From Heterodera schachtii (lineage: Eukaryota; Nematoda; Chromadorea; Rhabditida; Heteroderidae), in assembly GCA_023374025.1 (NCBI GenBank), contig SIJG01000009.1:1107551-1171550 (forward strand): 64,000 nucleotides of DNA, given 5' to 3'. Below are positions 32,721 through 44,870 of this stretch, in pieces. Position 1 is the stretch's first letter. Every line of letters begins with the position of its first letter. Under the pieces are notes generated by a model that worked only from the letters and a program-made list of their open reading frames with translations, searched no databases and was not told the origin of the DNA. The position numbers and the translations under genes were made by a program.

Positions 32721-35700
32721 CTAATGATTAATTATTTCTTCCCATACAATATTTTTTATAAGGTTTGAATTATCATGATTTTTAATTTTAATGCCACTCC
32801 ATGATTTAGCTCGTGAAAGAGCAACATATGTTTGGCCATGCGAAAACGGTGGTTCAGAATAATCCAAACCTATTTTTGAGAAAGTTTGAGATTGGCTTTT
32901 ATTAATTGTAAAAGCAAATGCTAGTCTAAGCGGAAACTGATGCCTTCGTAACAAAAAAGGAATTTTTTTTCTTCAATAAGTGTTATTCTTGGAATTAAGG
33001 TTTTTTCTCCAATTCGATCACCACTTTTAATTAAACAATTTATTACATGTTTTCCCATTTCTAAAACCTGTAATCTTGTTCCGTTACATAATCCCTCTTT
33101 TACATTTAAATTACGAAGCAACATAACCATTGAATTCTTTTTAATTTCTATTTTATAATTGGGAAGGCTTTGACATTTTAATGAATTCAAAATCTCAGGT
33201 GTAACCGGTAAATTATTTGATTCAGTTTCATCGATAGATAAATATGTTTGAATATCTCCATCTAATAAATTCATTATTTCTTCGTTATACTGATCAACAA
33301 CAGAATTAAATGGAGATAAAATTGCCCTTTCACTAAACTCACAATGTTTATTTTGATTAATAATGTCCCCAAATATTTCATTTACTAAATCACCATCACA
33401 AATACACGAAGTTGGCACAGTTATATAACCATTTTTTATTGAATTACCATTTCCTATTTTAATTAGCTCTTCTGCAAATTCTTTTTCGTTTGGATCAGTT
33501 CTCATATTTTTAGTTAACTTTAAAATTTTAAAATATTTCCAGAGTTTTGATTTTTTAATAATGAGATCAGCGATTTCTGATCTTGTGGCAAATTCTTTTA
33601 TAGGTAAACATTGACGAAAATCTCCACTCAATATCATTGTCTTACCACCAAAAGGAAGATTATTTCCCATTAACTCTTTTAATTTCAAATCAATAATATC
33701 AAGAATAAAACGTGGGGCCATGGGTGCTTCGTCCCAAATAAAAATATGAGTTGCTCGAATTTCATCTGCTTCTTTTCCATTATTTTCAATACCTGATGTA
33801 GAATTTTTTGAAATATTAAGAGGCAATTTAAAACGATTGTGGAGCGTCCTTCCCTTTTTTAAAATAGTTGCAGCAACACCAGAAAAAGCATATTACAAAT
33901 TGTTTTTTTATTAGCTCTCGCCAAATGATAAATGGTTTTTAATATAAACGATTTTCCTGTACCTCCGGGTCCATCAATGAATACACATTTTTGAATATTT
34001 TCTTTTTCTAAAGCAGGCAAAATTTCGTTAACAATCTCCAATTGTTCCCCATTCAACATATTTTTTAATTGATTTGCGTTTTCCATTTCCTCGATTGGGT
34101 CAAATAATTCCTCTTCATCAATCAAAACATTGTTTTTTTCTAATTGTGGCATAGTTTTAAAATTAGTTAGCGATTTTTCCTGATAATTAAGATTTTTTTC
34201 AATTAATTCTAAACCTTTCTGATAAATTTTTTCATTAGGAAATTCCTTAAATCTCTTTTTTAAATCTTGAGTCATATGATCTTTAAAGCAGTCCCACAAT
34301 TTTTCAGGATATTTAGGACTACAATGAATAAGAATATTTACAAATAAAATTCGTAATCCTCTTGGATGTTTTCTTGAAAATAAACTTGCTTCTTCCATGC
34401 ATTTATGCCATTCGTCATCATCTCTTGTCAAACCACGTGCTAAGCAAGCTTCCGCAAAAGTGGGGTATTCTACGCCTTCGAATGTTTTAAGATCAGTAAA
34501 ACTTTGTCCATAAGCATTAAGTAAAAGATAACGTAAATAATATTTTTCTGTGTCTGTTGGATTGATCGGAGCCAAACGGCCTATTTTATTTAATTTTCCT
34601 TCTCTTGGATATTTCCATTTACGTGTTTTTTTGTCCCATGTACAAAACTTAGGCATATCAATATATTTAATTTTAAGTGAAGGATTTAACTGACAAAATT
34701 TAAAATATGCTGTAAGAGTTGAGTCTCTTTTAGCAGCTTCTTCAATTTCATCATCATTTGAAGATTTTTTATAAAAAATATTTTGTTTATTCTCTAAATG
34801 TACATCAAGCAAATCTACAGAATGTGATTTACCGTACATCGAAAATTTAAAAATTCTCCAACACGCCTCGCATGGACTTAAATAACGGGCTTCTAAATAG
34901 GAACCGACTTCATCATATTTTAATACCATTTTTTTCCTGATTCATCAGTGGTTGTACATTCAATGATAGCAGCATCATACCCTTTATAGATATAATCATA
35001 AAGATATTTTACTGCTGATATATCTGCGACTCTTTCAACATTTATATGAGCATAAAATGTTTTACTAAGAAAATAATTATACGGAACAACAAATTCATTT
35101 GTTACTTTTATTCCCTTTTTATAAACAAATCTTCCATCATTTACACGTTTGTAAAATGGGTAACCATCATCGTTTAGTCGGGTTTTTTCCATAAATGGTT
35201 TAGGAAATTTTTTCTTACATTTTTGTTTTATTTTGTCCCAACATTGAGAATTTTCATTACACGGACCATGAATCATAAATTTAATAACAACTTCAAATAA
35301 TTCAGGCTCATTTGTTGAGTCAGGAATCATTGCGGAAATAAAATTATCAATGTCATCTGTTGAGTGCCACTTATCCTTAGGGTCTAATGTAATCAATAAA
35401 TGTAAGTGAGGCAACCCTCGTTTTTGGTATTCGATTACCCAACAATAACCAATCACACTACCAAAAATTTTTTCGTTAAGAATTAAATTTAACAAATAAT
35501 TTTTCTTCATTTCAAAAACACGCGCAACAATATCCGGTCTATCTGAAGGAGTTTGCCATGGTTTCAAACATTTAAGAATATCTGGATCATTTGGGTTACA
35601 TGTAAATGTAATGAAAAGGTCAGGTTTCCCTGTCTCATTTACTATTGACATTGCATCCATAAATCGTTCATGCATATCTCGTGGGCCTCCAGTAAATGTT

Positions 35701-36775
35701 GAAGGGAGAATTATCCTTTTAGTGATTTCAGCGTCTTTTTTTAAAGCTTTTTTTTGGAGGAAGTCCTCAACATTTGAATAATTGCTACTGCACAACTCTG
35801 TTTGATGGTTCCGTATATATTCTAACCTATCCCAGTCTATTTTTGCAGCAGAATCAACAACCCATTGTTGAAAGAGTTTTCCTGCATAAAAATGCGGAAA
35901 AAATTTATTGTCTTCACGAATATATAAAAAAAATTTAACATAATCACACAAAGAAATTTTTTTTACCATTTTGGTCTTTCATTCGAAAATCATACCCTGA
36001 TTTTTTTAAAGGATATAATATTGGGTATGTCATCGGTTCAACGCATTTATCCAAAGGATATATATCTTTTAATTTTTTCTCGGTTTTCGGATAAACCACA
36101 ATGCGAGCCGGAGGCATTTCGTCATTTGCATTACAAAAAACAATTGCACAAATCTCATTACTTTGTGGTACATTGTATCGATTTAAATTCACTCCATCTT
36201 TTATACTAAACAACAAACGGATTTCCGGTATTTTAGTGCTGTTAAGACTTGACCGCTTTGTTTCTTGTTCATAAACATCTTTCATTAACATAAAGGATTT
36301 TGCAAAAAAATTACTATTTCGCATAACATTATCTATTATTTCCATAATCACTCTTTGTTGGATTTGCATCGGTTTTCTAAAGCTTCGTTAGTATCAATAA
36401 AATACAATTGCCCATTAGTTGGAACTTCGTTATCGCTGAATGGCATCGCAGTTTGATTAAATTTGTGATAAATTTGCCCTTGGATTTTAAAGCAAGGTGG
36501 ACCAGGTGTTGGAAAAGAAAAACGAAAACAACTTAGAGAAGCCAAAGCAAATGCGTTATTATAACGACGTATATTAATTAAAAAATTTCTTTGTTTTGGA
36601 TTTTCTGGTAAAAATAATTTCCTTAATTCCTCGGGATATTCTTCAACAAAATCTTGAAGCATACTTAAACGCCCATTTTTGCAACAATTAAACAAACCAA
36701 CTGATTTTGTTGATCCAGAAAGCTCTTCATTAAAATAAATTGCTTTGCATTTTTGGCATTTTAAGTTAAACGGTT
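32721..36775 (-). pseudogene. Helitron Rep-helicase, copy 1, frame-broken
   Basis: Segments in order: zinc-finger and N-terminal part (36,348-36,775), 35,944-36,369, Rep domain (34,920-35,969), helicase N-terminal part (33,859-34,929), helicase core (32,921-33,826) and C-terminal motif (32,721-32,954). Rep has the HUH motif in KRGLPHLHLLI and the paired-tyrosine helix in KYLYDYIYKGYD. The helicase is PIF1-like, with Walker A GPGGTGKSF, WDEAPM, LSGDFRQCLP, TINKSQSQTF and YVALSRAKS. At least five single-base frame breaks separate these pieces, most in A or T runs. In family members one RepHel protein nicks and unwinds DNA for rolling-circle transposition. This copy should be inactive unless the breaks are assembly errors. 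Confidence 0.8.
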
Positions 36776-36805
36776 TGAGAGAATAAAACTTGCTTTTCTT
36801 TGGTC

Positions 36806-37312
36806 GCTAGCCGCAAGGTATAATTCGCTCATTGCCTTCGGGCTCAGTCCCCTCGGGGTAGTGCAAGCTAAGCACTAATAAAAAAAATAGCAGGGTGGAA
36901 CCCTCCCCCACCGCGGCGCCGTTCCCTACCTAAGGGGCGGGTAAGACCAAGGTCAAGGGGAGGAGGTAGCGCCCAACACTTGCCGCCTGGTGGGAGTTTT
37001 AAGACTGCCTTACACCAGTTCGCCATTCCAAGGTGCAAGTGGCTGGGACGGTAGTCCAATAAAGGCCGCCTTGGAAGAAGGTAAGTGACCCTGGTGGACG
37101 ACACCAGTGCCTCTTGGGTAGGCTATGAGACTTGTGTGGGGGGGCTTTATTTACCAAGCCCCCACACGCCAGAGTCCTTCCTCTGTCTCTCTTTACTTTT
37201 TTAAGCTTGTGGGGGGGGGCTGTATTAGGGGGGGCTGTATTAGAGAGACGAGAGAGTGTAGTAAAGAGAGAGACAGTTAGAGATACTAGAGTAAAAGCGA
37301 GATAGTGTAGAG
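36806..37312. other. GC-rich island between the two Helitron copies, unassigned
   Basis: 507 bases with a composition unlike the flanks: GGGGAGGAGG, GTGGGGGGGGC and CCCCACC runs, several short palindromes (GTGCAAGCTAAGCAC; GCCTTCGGGCTCAGTCCCCTCGGGGTAG) and a 3' part of GAGAGA repeats. A minus-strand frame at 36,868-37,104 is open for 78 codons, but I recognise no family. It separates the 5' truncation of Helitron copy 1 from the 3' truncation of copy 2. Confidence 0.45.
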
Positions 37313-40300
37313 AACACATTTAATTCTTTAAAGTATACAAAAATTAGAATGTACATATCACAATCCTCAACGAAAAAATTTTCATACATAAACTAAAAAA
37401 GTGTGACCATTTTTGGTGGATGCTTTGGTTTTAGCTCCGGCTTTTAAGCCTACTAACAACACCCGCGGCGAGAACGCACCAAAGCTTTGGGTGTTAAAAG
37501 GAGCCGAGGAGTTATATGGCAGATAAAGGGATCAGTTATATCCCGCACTACCATACGCTACACCCTCCTTATAATGTAGCGATTAACTTACCTTTTGGCT
37601 CCTTTTTGTAAACTTCTTTTTTTGTGTTTTGAGACTTTCTTGACTTGACTTCCTTTTTTAAGATAAATTTGAATTTAGATTTAAAAAAATTTTTCGGCTG
37701 AACTTTCTACAATTATCAGAAGAAACACGTGGAATTAAGAATAACGACATTTTCTCCACATTATTTTGGGGAAATTATTTTTAAAACTGTTACTCGATAA
37801 CATTTAAAAATTGTGTTTTTACTTTTTGTTACATAAACAATTTTTTCAGTGTTTTTGTATATCTCTAATTTTGTTCGTTTTTGGTGTTTTTCGTTACTTA
37901 GATTCATAGATTTACTAATGATTAATTATTTCTTCCCATACAATATTTTTTATAAGGTTTGAATTATCATGATTTTTAATTTTAATGCCACTCCATGATT
38001 TAGCTCGTGAAAGAGCAACATATGTTTGGCCATGCGAAAACGGTGGTTCAGAATAATCCAAACCTATTTTTGAGAAAGTTTGAGATTGGCTTTTATTAAT
38101 TGTAAAAGCAAATGCTGGTCTAAGCGGAAACTGATGCCTTCGTAACAAAAAAGGAATTTTTTTTCTTCAATAAGTGTTATTCTTGGAATTAAGGTTTTTT
38201 CTCCAATTCGATCACCACTTTTAATTAAACAATTTATTACATGTTTTCCCATTTCTAAAACCTGTAATCTTGTTCCGTTACATAATCCCTCTTTTACATT
38301 TAAATTACGAAGCAACATAACCATTGAATTCTTTTTAATTTCTATTTTATAATTGGGAAGGCTTTGACATTTTAATGAATTCAAAATCTCAGGTGTAACC
38401 GGTAAATTATTTGATTCAGTTTCATCGATAGATAAATATGTTTGAATATCTCCATCTAATAAATTCATTATTTCTTCGTTATACTGATCAACAACAGAAT
38501 TAAATGGAGATAAAATTGCCCTTTCACTAAACTCACAATGTTTATTTTGATTAATAATGTCCCCAAATATTTCATTTACTAAATCACCATCACAAATACA
38601 CGAAGTTGGCACAGTTATATAACCATTTTTTATTGAATTACCATTTCCTATTTTAATTAGCTCTTCTGCAAATTCTTTTTCGTTTGGATCAGTTCTCATA
38701 TTTTTAGTTAACTTTAAAATTTTAAAATATTTCCAGAGTTTTGATTTTTTAATAATGAGATCAGCGATTTCTGATCTTGTGGCAAATTCTTTTATAGGTA
38801 AACATTGACGAAAATCTCCACTCAATATCATTGTCTTACCACCAAAAGGAAGATTATTTCCCATTAACTCTTTTAATTTCAAATCAATAATATCAAGAAT
38901 AAAACGTGGGGCCATGGGTGCTTCGTCCCAAATAAAAATATGAGTTGCTCGAATTTCATCTGCTTCTTTTCCATTATTTTCAATACCTGATGTAGAATTT
39001 TTGAAATATTAAGAGGCAATTTAAAACGATTGTGGAGCGTCCTTCCCTTTTTTAAAATAGTTGCAGCAACACCAGAAAAAGCATATTACAAATTGTTTTT
39101 TTATTAGCTCTCGCCAAATGATAAATGGTTTTTAATATAAACGATTTTCCTGTACCTCCGGGTCCATCAATGAATACACATTTTTGAATATTTTCTTTTT
39201 CTAAAGCAGGCAAAATTTCGTTAACAATCTCCAATTGTTCCCCATTCAACATATTTTTTAATTGATTTGCGTTTTCCATTTCCTCGATTGGGTCAAATAA
39301 TTCCTCTTCATCAATCAAAACATTGTTTTTTTCTAATTGTGGCATAGTTTTAAAATTAGTTAGCGATTTTTCCTGATAATTAAGATTTTTTTCAATTAAT
39401 TCTAAACCTTTCTGATAAATTTTTTCATTAGGAAATTCCTTAAATCTCTTTTTTAAATCTTGAGTCATATGATCTTTAAAGCAGTCCCACAATTTTTCAG
39501 GATATTTAGGACTACAATGAATAAGAATATTTACAAATAAAATTCGTAATCCTCTTGGATGTTTTCTTGAAAATAAACTTGCTTCTTCCATGCATTTATG
39601 CCATTCGTCATCATCTCTTGTCAAACCACGTGCTAAGCAAGCTTCCGCAAAAGTGGGGTATTCTACGCCTTCGAATGTTTTAAGATCAGTAAAACTTTGT
39701 CCATAAGCATTAAGTAAAAGATAACGTAAATAATATTTTTCTGTGTCTGTTGGATTGATCGGAGCCAAACGGCCTATTTTATTTAATTTTCCTTCTCTTG
39801 GATATTTCCATTTACGTGTTTTTTTGTCCCATGTACAAAACTTAGGCATATCAATATATTTAATTTTAAGTGAAGGATTTAACTGACAAAATTTAAAATA
39901 TGCTGTAAGAGTTGAGTCTCTTTTAGCAGCTTCTTCAATTTCATCATCATTTGAAGATTTTTTATAAAAAATATTTTGTTTATTCTCTAAATGTACATCA
40001 AGCAAATCTACAGAATGTGATTTACCGTACATCGGAAATTTAAAAATTCTCCAACATGCCTCGCATGGACTTAAATAACGGGCTTCTAAATAGGAACCGA
40101 CTTCATCATATTTTAATACCATTTTTTTCCTGATTCATCAGTCGTTGTACATTCAATGATAGCAGCATCATACCCTTTATAGATATAATCATAAAGATAT
40201 TTTACTGCTGATATATCTGCGACTCTTTCAACATTTATATGAGCATAAAATGTTTTACTAAGAAAAGAATTATACGGAACAACAAATTCATTTGTTACTT

Positions 40301-41332
40301 TTATCCCTTTTTTATAAACAAATCTTCCATCATTTACACGTTTGTAAAATGGATAACCATCATCGTTTAGTCGGGTTTTTTCCATAAATGGTTTAGGAAA
40401 TTTTTTCTTACATTTTTGTTTTGTTTTGTCCCAACATTGAGAATTTTCATTACATGGACCATGAATCATAAATTTAGTAACAACTTCAAATAATTCAGGC
40501 TCATTTGTTGAGTCAGGAATCATTGCAGAAATAAAATTATCAATGTCATCTGTTGAGTGCCACTTATCCTTAGGCTCTAATGTAATCAATAAATGTAAGT
40601 GAGGCAACCCTCGTTTTGGTATTCGATTACCCAACAATAACCAATCACACTACCAAAAATTTTTTCGTTAAGAATTAAATTTAACAAATAATTTTTCTTC
40701 ATTTCAAAAACACGCGCAACAATATCCGGTCTATCTGAAGGAGTTTGCCATGGTTCAAACATTTAAGAATATCTGGATCATTTGGGTTACATGTAAATGT
40801 AATGAAAAGGTCAGGTTTCCCTGTCTCATTTACTATTGACATTGCATCCATAAATCGTTCATGCATATCTCGTGGGCCTCCAGTAAATGTTGAAGGGAGA
40901 ATTATCCTTTTAGTGATTTCAGCGTCTTTTTTAAAGCTTTTTTTTTGGAGGAAGTCCTCAACATTTGAATAATTGCTACTGCACAACTCTGTTTGATGGT
41001 TCCGTATATATTCTAACCTATCCCAGTCTATTTTTGCAGCAGAATCAACAACCCATTGTTGAAAGAGTTTTCCTGCATAAAAATGCGGAAAAAATTTATT
41101 GTCTTCACGAATATATAAAAAAAAATTTAACATAATCACACAAAGAAATTTTTTTTACCATTTTGGTCTTTCATTCGAAAATCATACCCTGATTTTTTTA
41201 AAGGATATAATATTGGGTATGTCATCGGTTCAACGCATTTATCCAAAGGATATATATATCTTTTAATTTTTTCTCGGTTTTCGGATAAACCACAATGCGA
41301 GCCGGAGGCATTTCGTCATTTGCATTACAAGT
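37313..41332 (-). mobile_element. Helitron copy 2, truncated at both ends
   Basis: Near-identical to 32,119-36,138, with substitutions and a few one-base indels. It lacks the terminal hairpin on the left. On the right it stops abruptly at GCATTACAA, where the tandem 10-kb unit begins. The two copies share their frame breaks, so they descend from one already broken sequence by local duplication or share a systematic sequencing artefact. Confidence 0.8.
37915..41332 (-). pseudogene. Helitron Rep-helicase, copy 2, frame-broken
   Basis: Pieces: C-terminal motif 37,915-38,148, helicase core 38,064-38,915, helicase N-terminal part 39,052-40,122, Rep 40,113-40,637 and 40,699-41,139, then N-terminal remnant to 41,332. 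It shares the frame breaks of copy 1 and adds its own. Near 40,617 a T run has four bases where copy 1 has five, just upstream of KRGLPHLHLLI; near 40,754 one T is lost. The HUH, Walker A and paired-tyrosine motifs are still legible. Confidence 0.8.
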
Positions 41333-44300
41333 TGGACACTTCAGTCCCGGTCTCCCTAACTCTTTTCTCAAAATGACGACGGGCCCTAAAAATGGTACGC
41401 AATTGTCCAATCTTGTCCCAGAGGATCGGATGAGGAGCAGGTCATTTCCTCCCCCAAAATCTTTAAAAAAATTTCAAAAATGAAATTAAAAAAAAATCTT
41501 ATTGTTAGGAAATTTTTTTTAATTTTTATCGTTAGGAATTTTTAGTAAGAAAATTTCAAGAAAGAAAATTAAAAAATTTTCAGCGATTTTTTCAAAATTT
41601 TGTGGTAAACTTCTAAGTTTTTTCAAAAAAATTTTAAAAAATAGAAATTTTTTACTAAAAATTTCGGGCGGGGGGAAAACGACCTCTGAACGGGGAAATA
41701 TGAAGTGCACCCAATTAATGAGTCTTAATGTGAACATCAGAGAGTTCTTTCGTAGTCCTTCCTTTCCCTTTTTGTTCAGTTACGTTGACCATTCCGTGCT
41801 CGCATTTCTTCGTTCCAACCAGCAAATTCTTACTCTCTCACTCTCTGCCTCATTCTCTCTCTCTCTCTTTCTTTCTCTCTCTCTCTAAAACACTTAATTA
41901 AGCAATAATTTTTAGAAATCCCAATTGTAATTTTTAATGTTCATTGTTCATCACATTTTTTGACTTGGTCCATTTATTGACCTTTAAACATTCAGAGATT
42001 TCGTCAGGGCATTCATCCGCCTCAAGAGTTTGACTTTGGCCAGAGTTCAAGACGTCGTCCTCATCATGGCCAACATGCAAACGACGAAGAATTGGAATTT
42101 ATTGATAAGCGACCAATTAAATAAAAAATGGAATTTATTTACCCCTTTTTTCAAAAACTGCGTGCAAATGATATCAATTCACTTTTGACGACCAATAATT
42201 AATTAAGTGTACAATAATTCTGAATTCTGTCAAATTAACCTTAAATTAATTTCTAATTAATAATCATTCCTTATACTTTTACACCATTGAAGGGAAATAC
42301 AGTGATTTTGGTCTTTCCCCGAGACTCATTAATTGAATGATACGGTTTTGTGCGGGATAATTTTTTTGAAATTTTAAGCAATTTTCTTAACAAAATTGCA
42401 TTAAAATACTCAAAAAAGTTTCCCGGCGGCGCCTATCGGCACCGCCGGACCCCCATTTGACCATATTTTTGAATAATGGAGACCAAAATGTCAAAAAAAT
42501 ATTATTTTTTGGCGAAAAACGGCGAAAAATTTTGTAAAATACACCCCATAATTCGGGATTTCAAAAAACCAAAAATACACCCCTAAAAATCGACTTAAAA
42601 AAGAAAAATACAACCATAAAAATCGAATTTTTGACTTCAGCCCCCCCCCCAAAGCCAAGGACTGGCTACGCCCTTGGCAGGGCGTGACGGAATTTTTCCG
42701 GTTCATGGTACTTATTCTGAAATTTAATTGTAACTGACTCAACAAAATCCAAAGAAAAAATCTGAAAATGCTCAAAGTTTTATAGGTTTCAGCGCTGTGC
42801 CTTCATTCAAATTTCCGGCTTTTTCACATTTTACGAATTCCAAAATGAGATTTGATTCCAAATTTAATATCAGCGATCACCCTACATTTCTTGCACTTTT
42901 CTTGGCCATCCTTTACAAAAAATTCTTTTTCATTTGCTCAATTACAAACCAAAAATGAAAAATAAGAAATACTGAATACAAAGAAAAAAAAATTTAAATT
43001 GACAAATTGGGATAATTAATTATTCAGTTCAAAAATATATTCGAGAATTGAGCTGTAATTACCCATGTTTGAGTGCATCTACAATAAATATTTTGATCAC
43101 AAAATCGTGCAAATTTTGGGTTCTCAGGACTTTTCCGGCATTCTGAAAAAGGATTATCGGTACCAGTCGACTCCTTCTGCGCCTCGTGCCTTCTGCTGCT
43201 CTCCCGCCTTGTCACTGTTTTGAGTTGCCCGTCCCGCACCCACCCGTGCTATTTATGTGACCAGCAGCGCCATCGGACTCATTCCGTCCTCTATCGACCG
43301 TTGAATAACTTGCCTGGCATCTCATTTCGTCCAATTGCTCTCCAAACAGCAGATTGTTCGGCATAAAGGGCGAACACGAAGTGTTTCTCTATTATTGTTA
43401 TAAGTAGAGCAGATATGAATCAGGGATGGCACGGAATTCCGATTTACGATTTCCGAAAATTTTTGGGTGCCTCTGAATGCCATCGCTGGTATGAATGGTG
43501 GGGGCGGGGGGCGATCACCGATCAAACCGGGGAATGGGGAAAGTGCTAACCGACGATTTAATAAAAATGTTTCATTTTCTATCATTTCTCAATAATTTTG
43601 GCAGTCTCATTTGGCTGCCATTTCTGTCCCAGGCCTGTAACCAACCCTTCAGGGATTGGTTACTGCAATTTTTTTCGAATCTAGTTTCAAAGTTCACAGA
43701 ATTTAAAAAACCATATAAAGGGGGGAGATAAATAACGGTTTGAGGTCCCAAACTAAAAATTGCCCAAAAACAGTTCGAAATCAATTTAAAACGGCCTAAA
43801 TAATGAGAACGATACAGTTGAAAGGAGCGCTTGCCATTTTTTTCATGTAAAAAAATCGGGTACTGAAGTGTCTTTAAATAGTGACTAAAGGTTTGGCTGC
43901 AGATCAAATAATTAGAGAATGAATAAAACTAAAAGCCGGCCCGGTCGCGAAAAAGCCCATGCGATGTGGAGCCGGTAAGGTGGGGCGCCCGAGCGAGTGG
44001 CCGGCGCCCCACCTACCAGTTGCAGAACGAGTGTGGAGTCTGTTTTCTGTAGGGTTCGGACCCCGCCCCAGTCACCCCGCCCCCGCCGGGGGCGGGACAG
44101 GTTTTTTGGCACCGTGACTCAGACCCCCGCCCCCGCGACCTTCGCCCCCGCGGGGGCGCGGGGGTGAAAATACATCCCTAAGAATGGCATTTCTTGGGAT
44201 AAAAGGCAAAAAATTTATACAATTTTGAATTTTTTTAAACATCTTGACCATTTTTTATAAATAAAGTAATTTTGCTTTTCTTTTTAATTTATTTATGGTT

Positions 44301-44870
44301 TAGTTGTTAGTTCTGCAGCACTAACAAATTTTTGTTATGAGTTCGATACCGGTTGACGTTTTCCCCTCTCCCTTGAAAATGGACACTTCAGCACCTGATC
44401 TTTTTTTGACTTTGGGACCTTAAACCACCGATATTTTCCAGGGGAATTTCTATTTGAAAGTTAAAAGTCCTCATTGTGACCGTAAAAAACCAAAAGATTC
44501 AGGTAAAAGTGGTTCATTGTTGGTCGACCTTTTTTCATTTTCACAAAAGTTGGAGAAAATAAGGGTCAGGCGGAACCGATGGCGTCTCAGGGAACTTTTT
44601 TGAAAACTTCGTTCGTTTGTAAATGATCAAAACACCCAAGGTAAGGAATAATACGGTGAAGGTTCTGCAATAAAAAGGTATAACAAATGTTACGATTAAT
44701 TTCCTAATGGCATTTTACAAAAACAGAATGGCATTTACAAGCAGCGAATTTAAAATAATCAATTCACATTTCTTTGTTTCCATTTAAGGCATAAGGGAAA
44801 ATGCATTTAATCACATGGCACGTTGGCAAAGTGATGGAGGCGAGCAGTAGGATTGGCCCAACTCCAATTA
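41333..44870. other. 5' noncoding part of tandem unit I
   Basis: It holds a CT-rich microsatellite (about 41,836-41,886), the GC hairpin repeat at 42,425-42,450, a C run at 42,641, a small hairpin (GTAACCAA with TTGGTTAC near 43,640), and a GC-rich palindromic block at 43,975-44,165 (AGGTGGGGCGCC with GGCGCCCCACCT). Frames of 60-110 codons on both strands are repeated in unit II because the DNA is duplicated. None has a recognisable domain or a clear gene structure. Confidence 0.55.
42425..42450. repeat. Dispersed GC hairpin repeat in tandem unit I
   Basis: CCGGCGGCGCC, loop TATC, then GGCACCGCCGG, the opposite orientation to the copy at 14,528. The duplicate in unit II is at 52,385-52,410. 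Confidence 0.7.

Larger units (their letters stand above)
32006..36805 (-). mobile_element. Helitron copy 1, 5'-truncated and decayed
   Basis: The minus-strand coding region runs from about 36,775 (zinc-finger segment) through Rep and helicase to 32,721. The proposed 3' end is a hairpin at 32,020-32,056 (17-bp stem, loop TTC) followed, 13 bases later on the element strand, by CTAA then T, which fits the Helitron rule of a hairpin close to a CTRR end and insertion before T. The 5' TC end is not found; coding similarity stops at about 36,800 against a GC-rich sequence. Bases from 32,119 to 36,138 recur almost unchanged at 37,313-41,332. Confidence 0.75.

Noticed and set aside
36868..37104. A 78-codon minus-strand frame in the GC-rich island as a gene
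   Set aside because: Low-complexity ends, no recognisable domain and no splice or start context; noted as part of the unassigned island.
43022..43907. Frames duplicated in unit I and unit II (for example 43,495-43,731 and 53,460-53,696) as conserved genes
   Set aside because: Their identity follows from recent duplication of the whole unit, not from selection, and none shows a domain.
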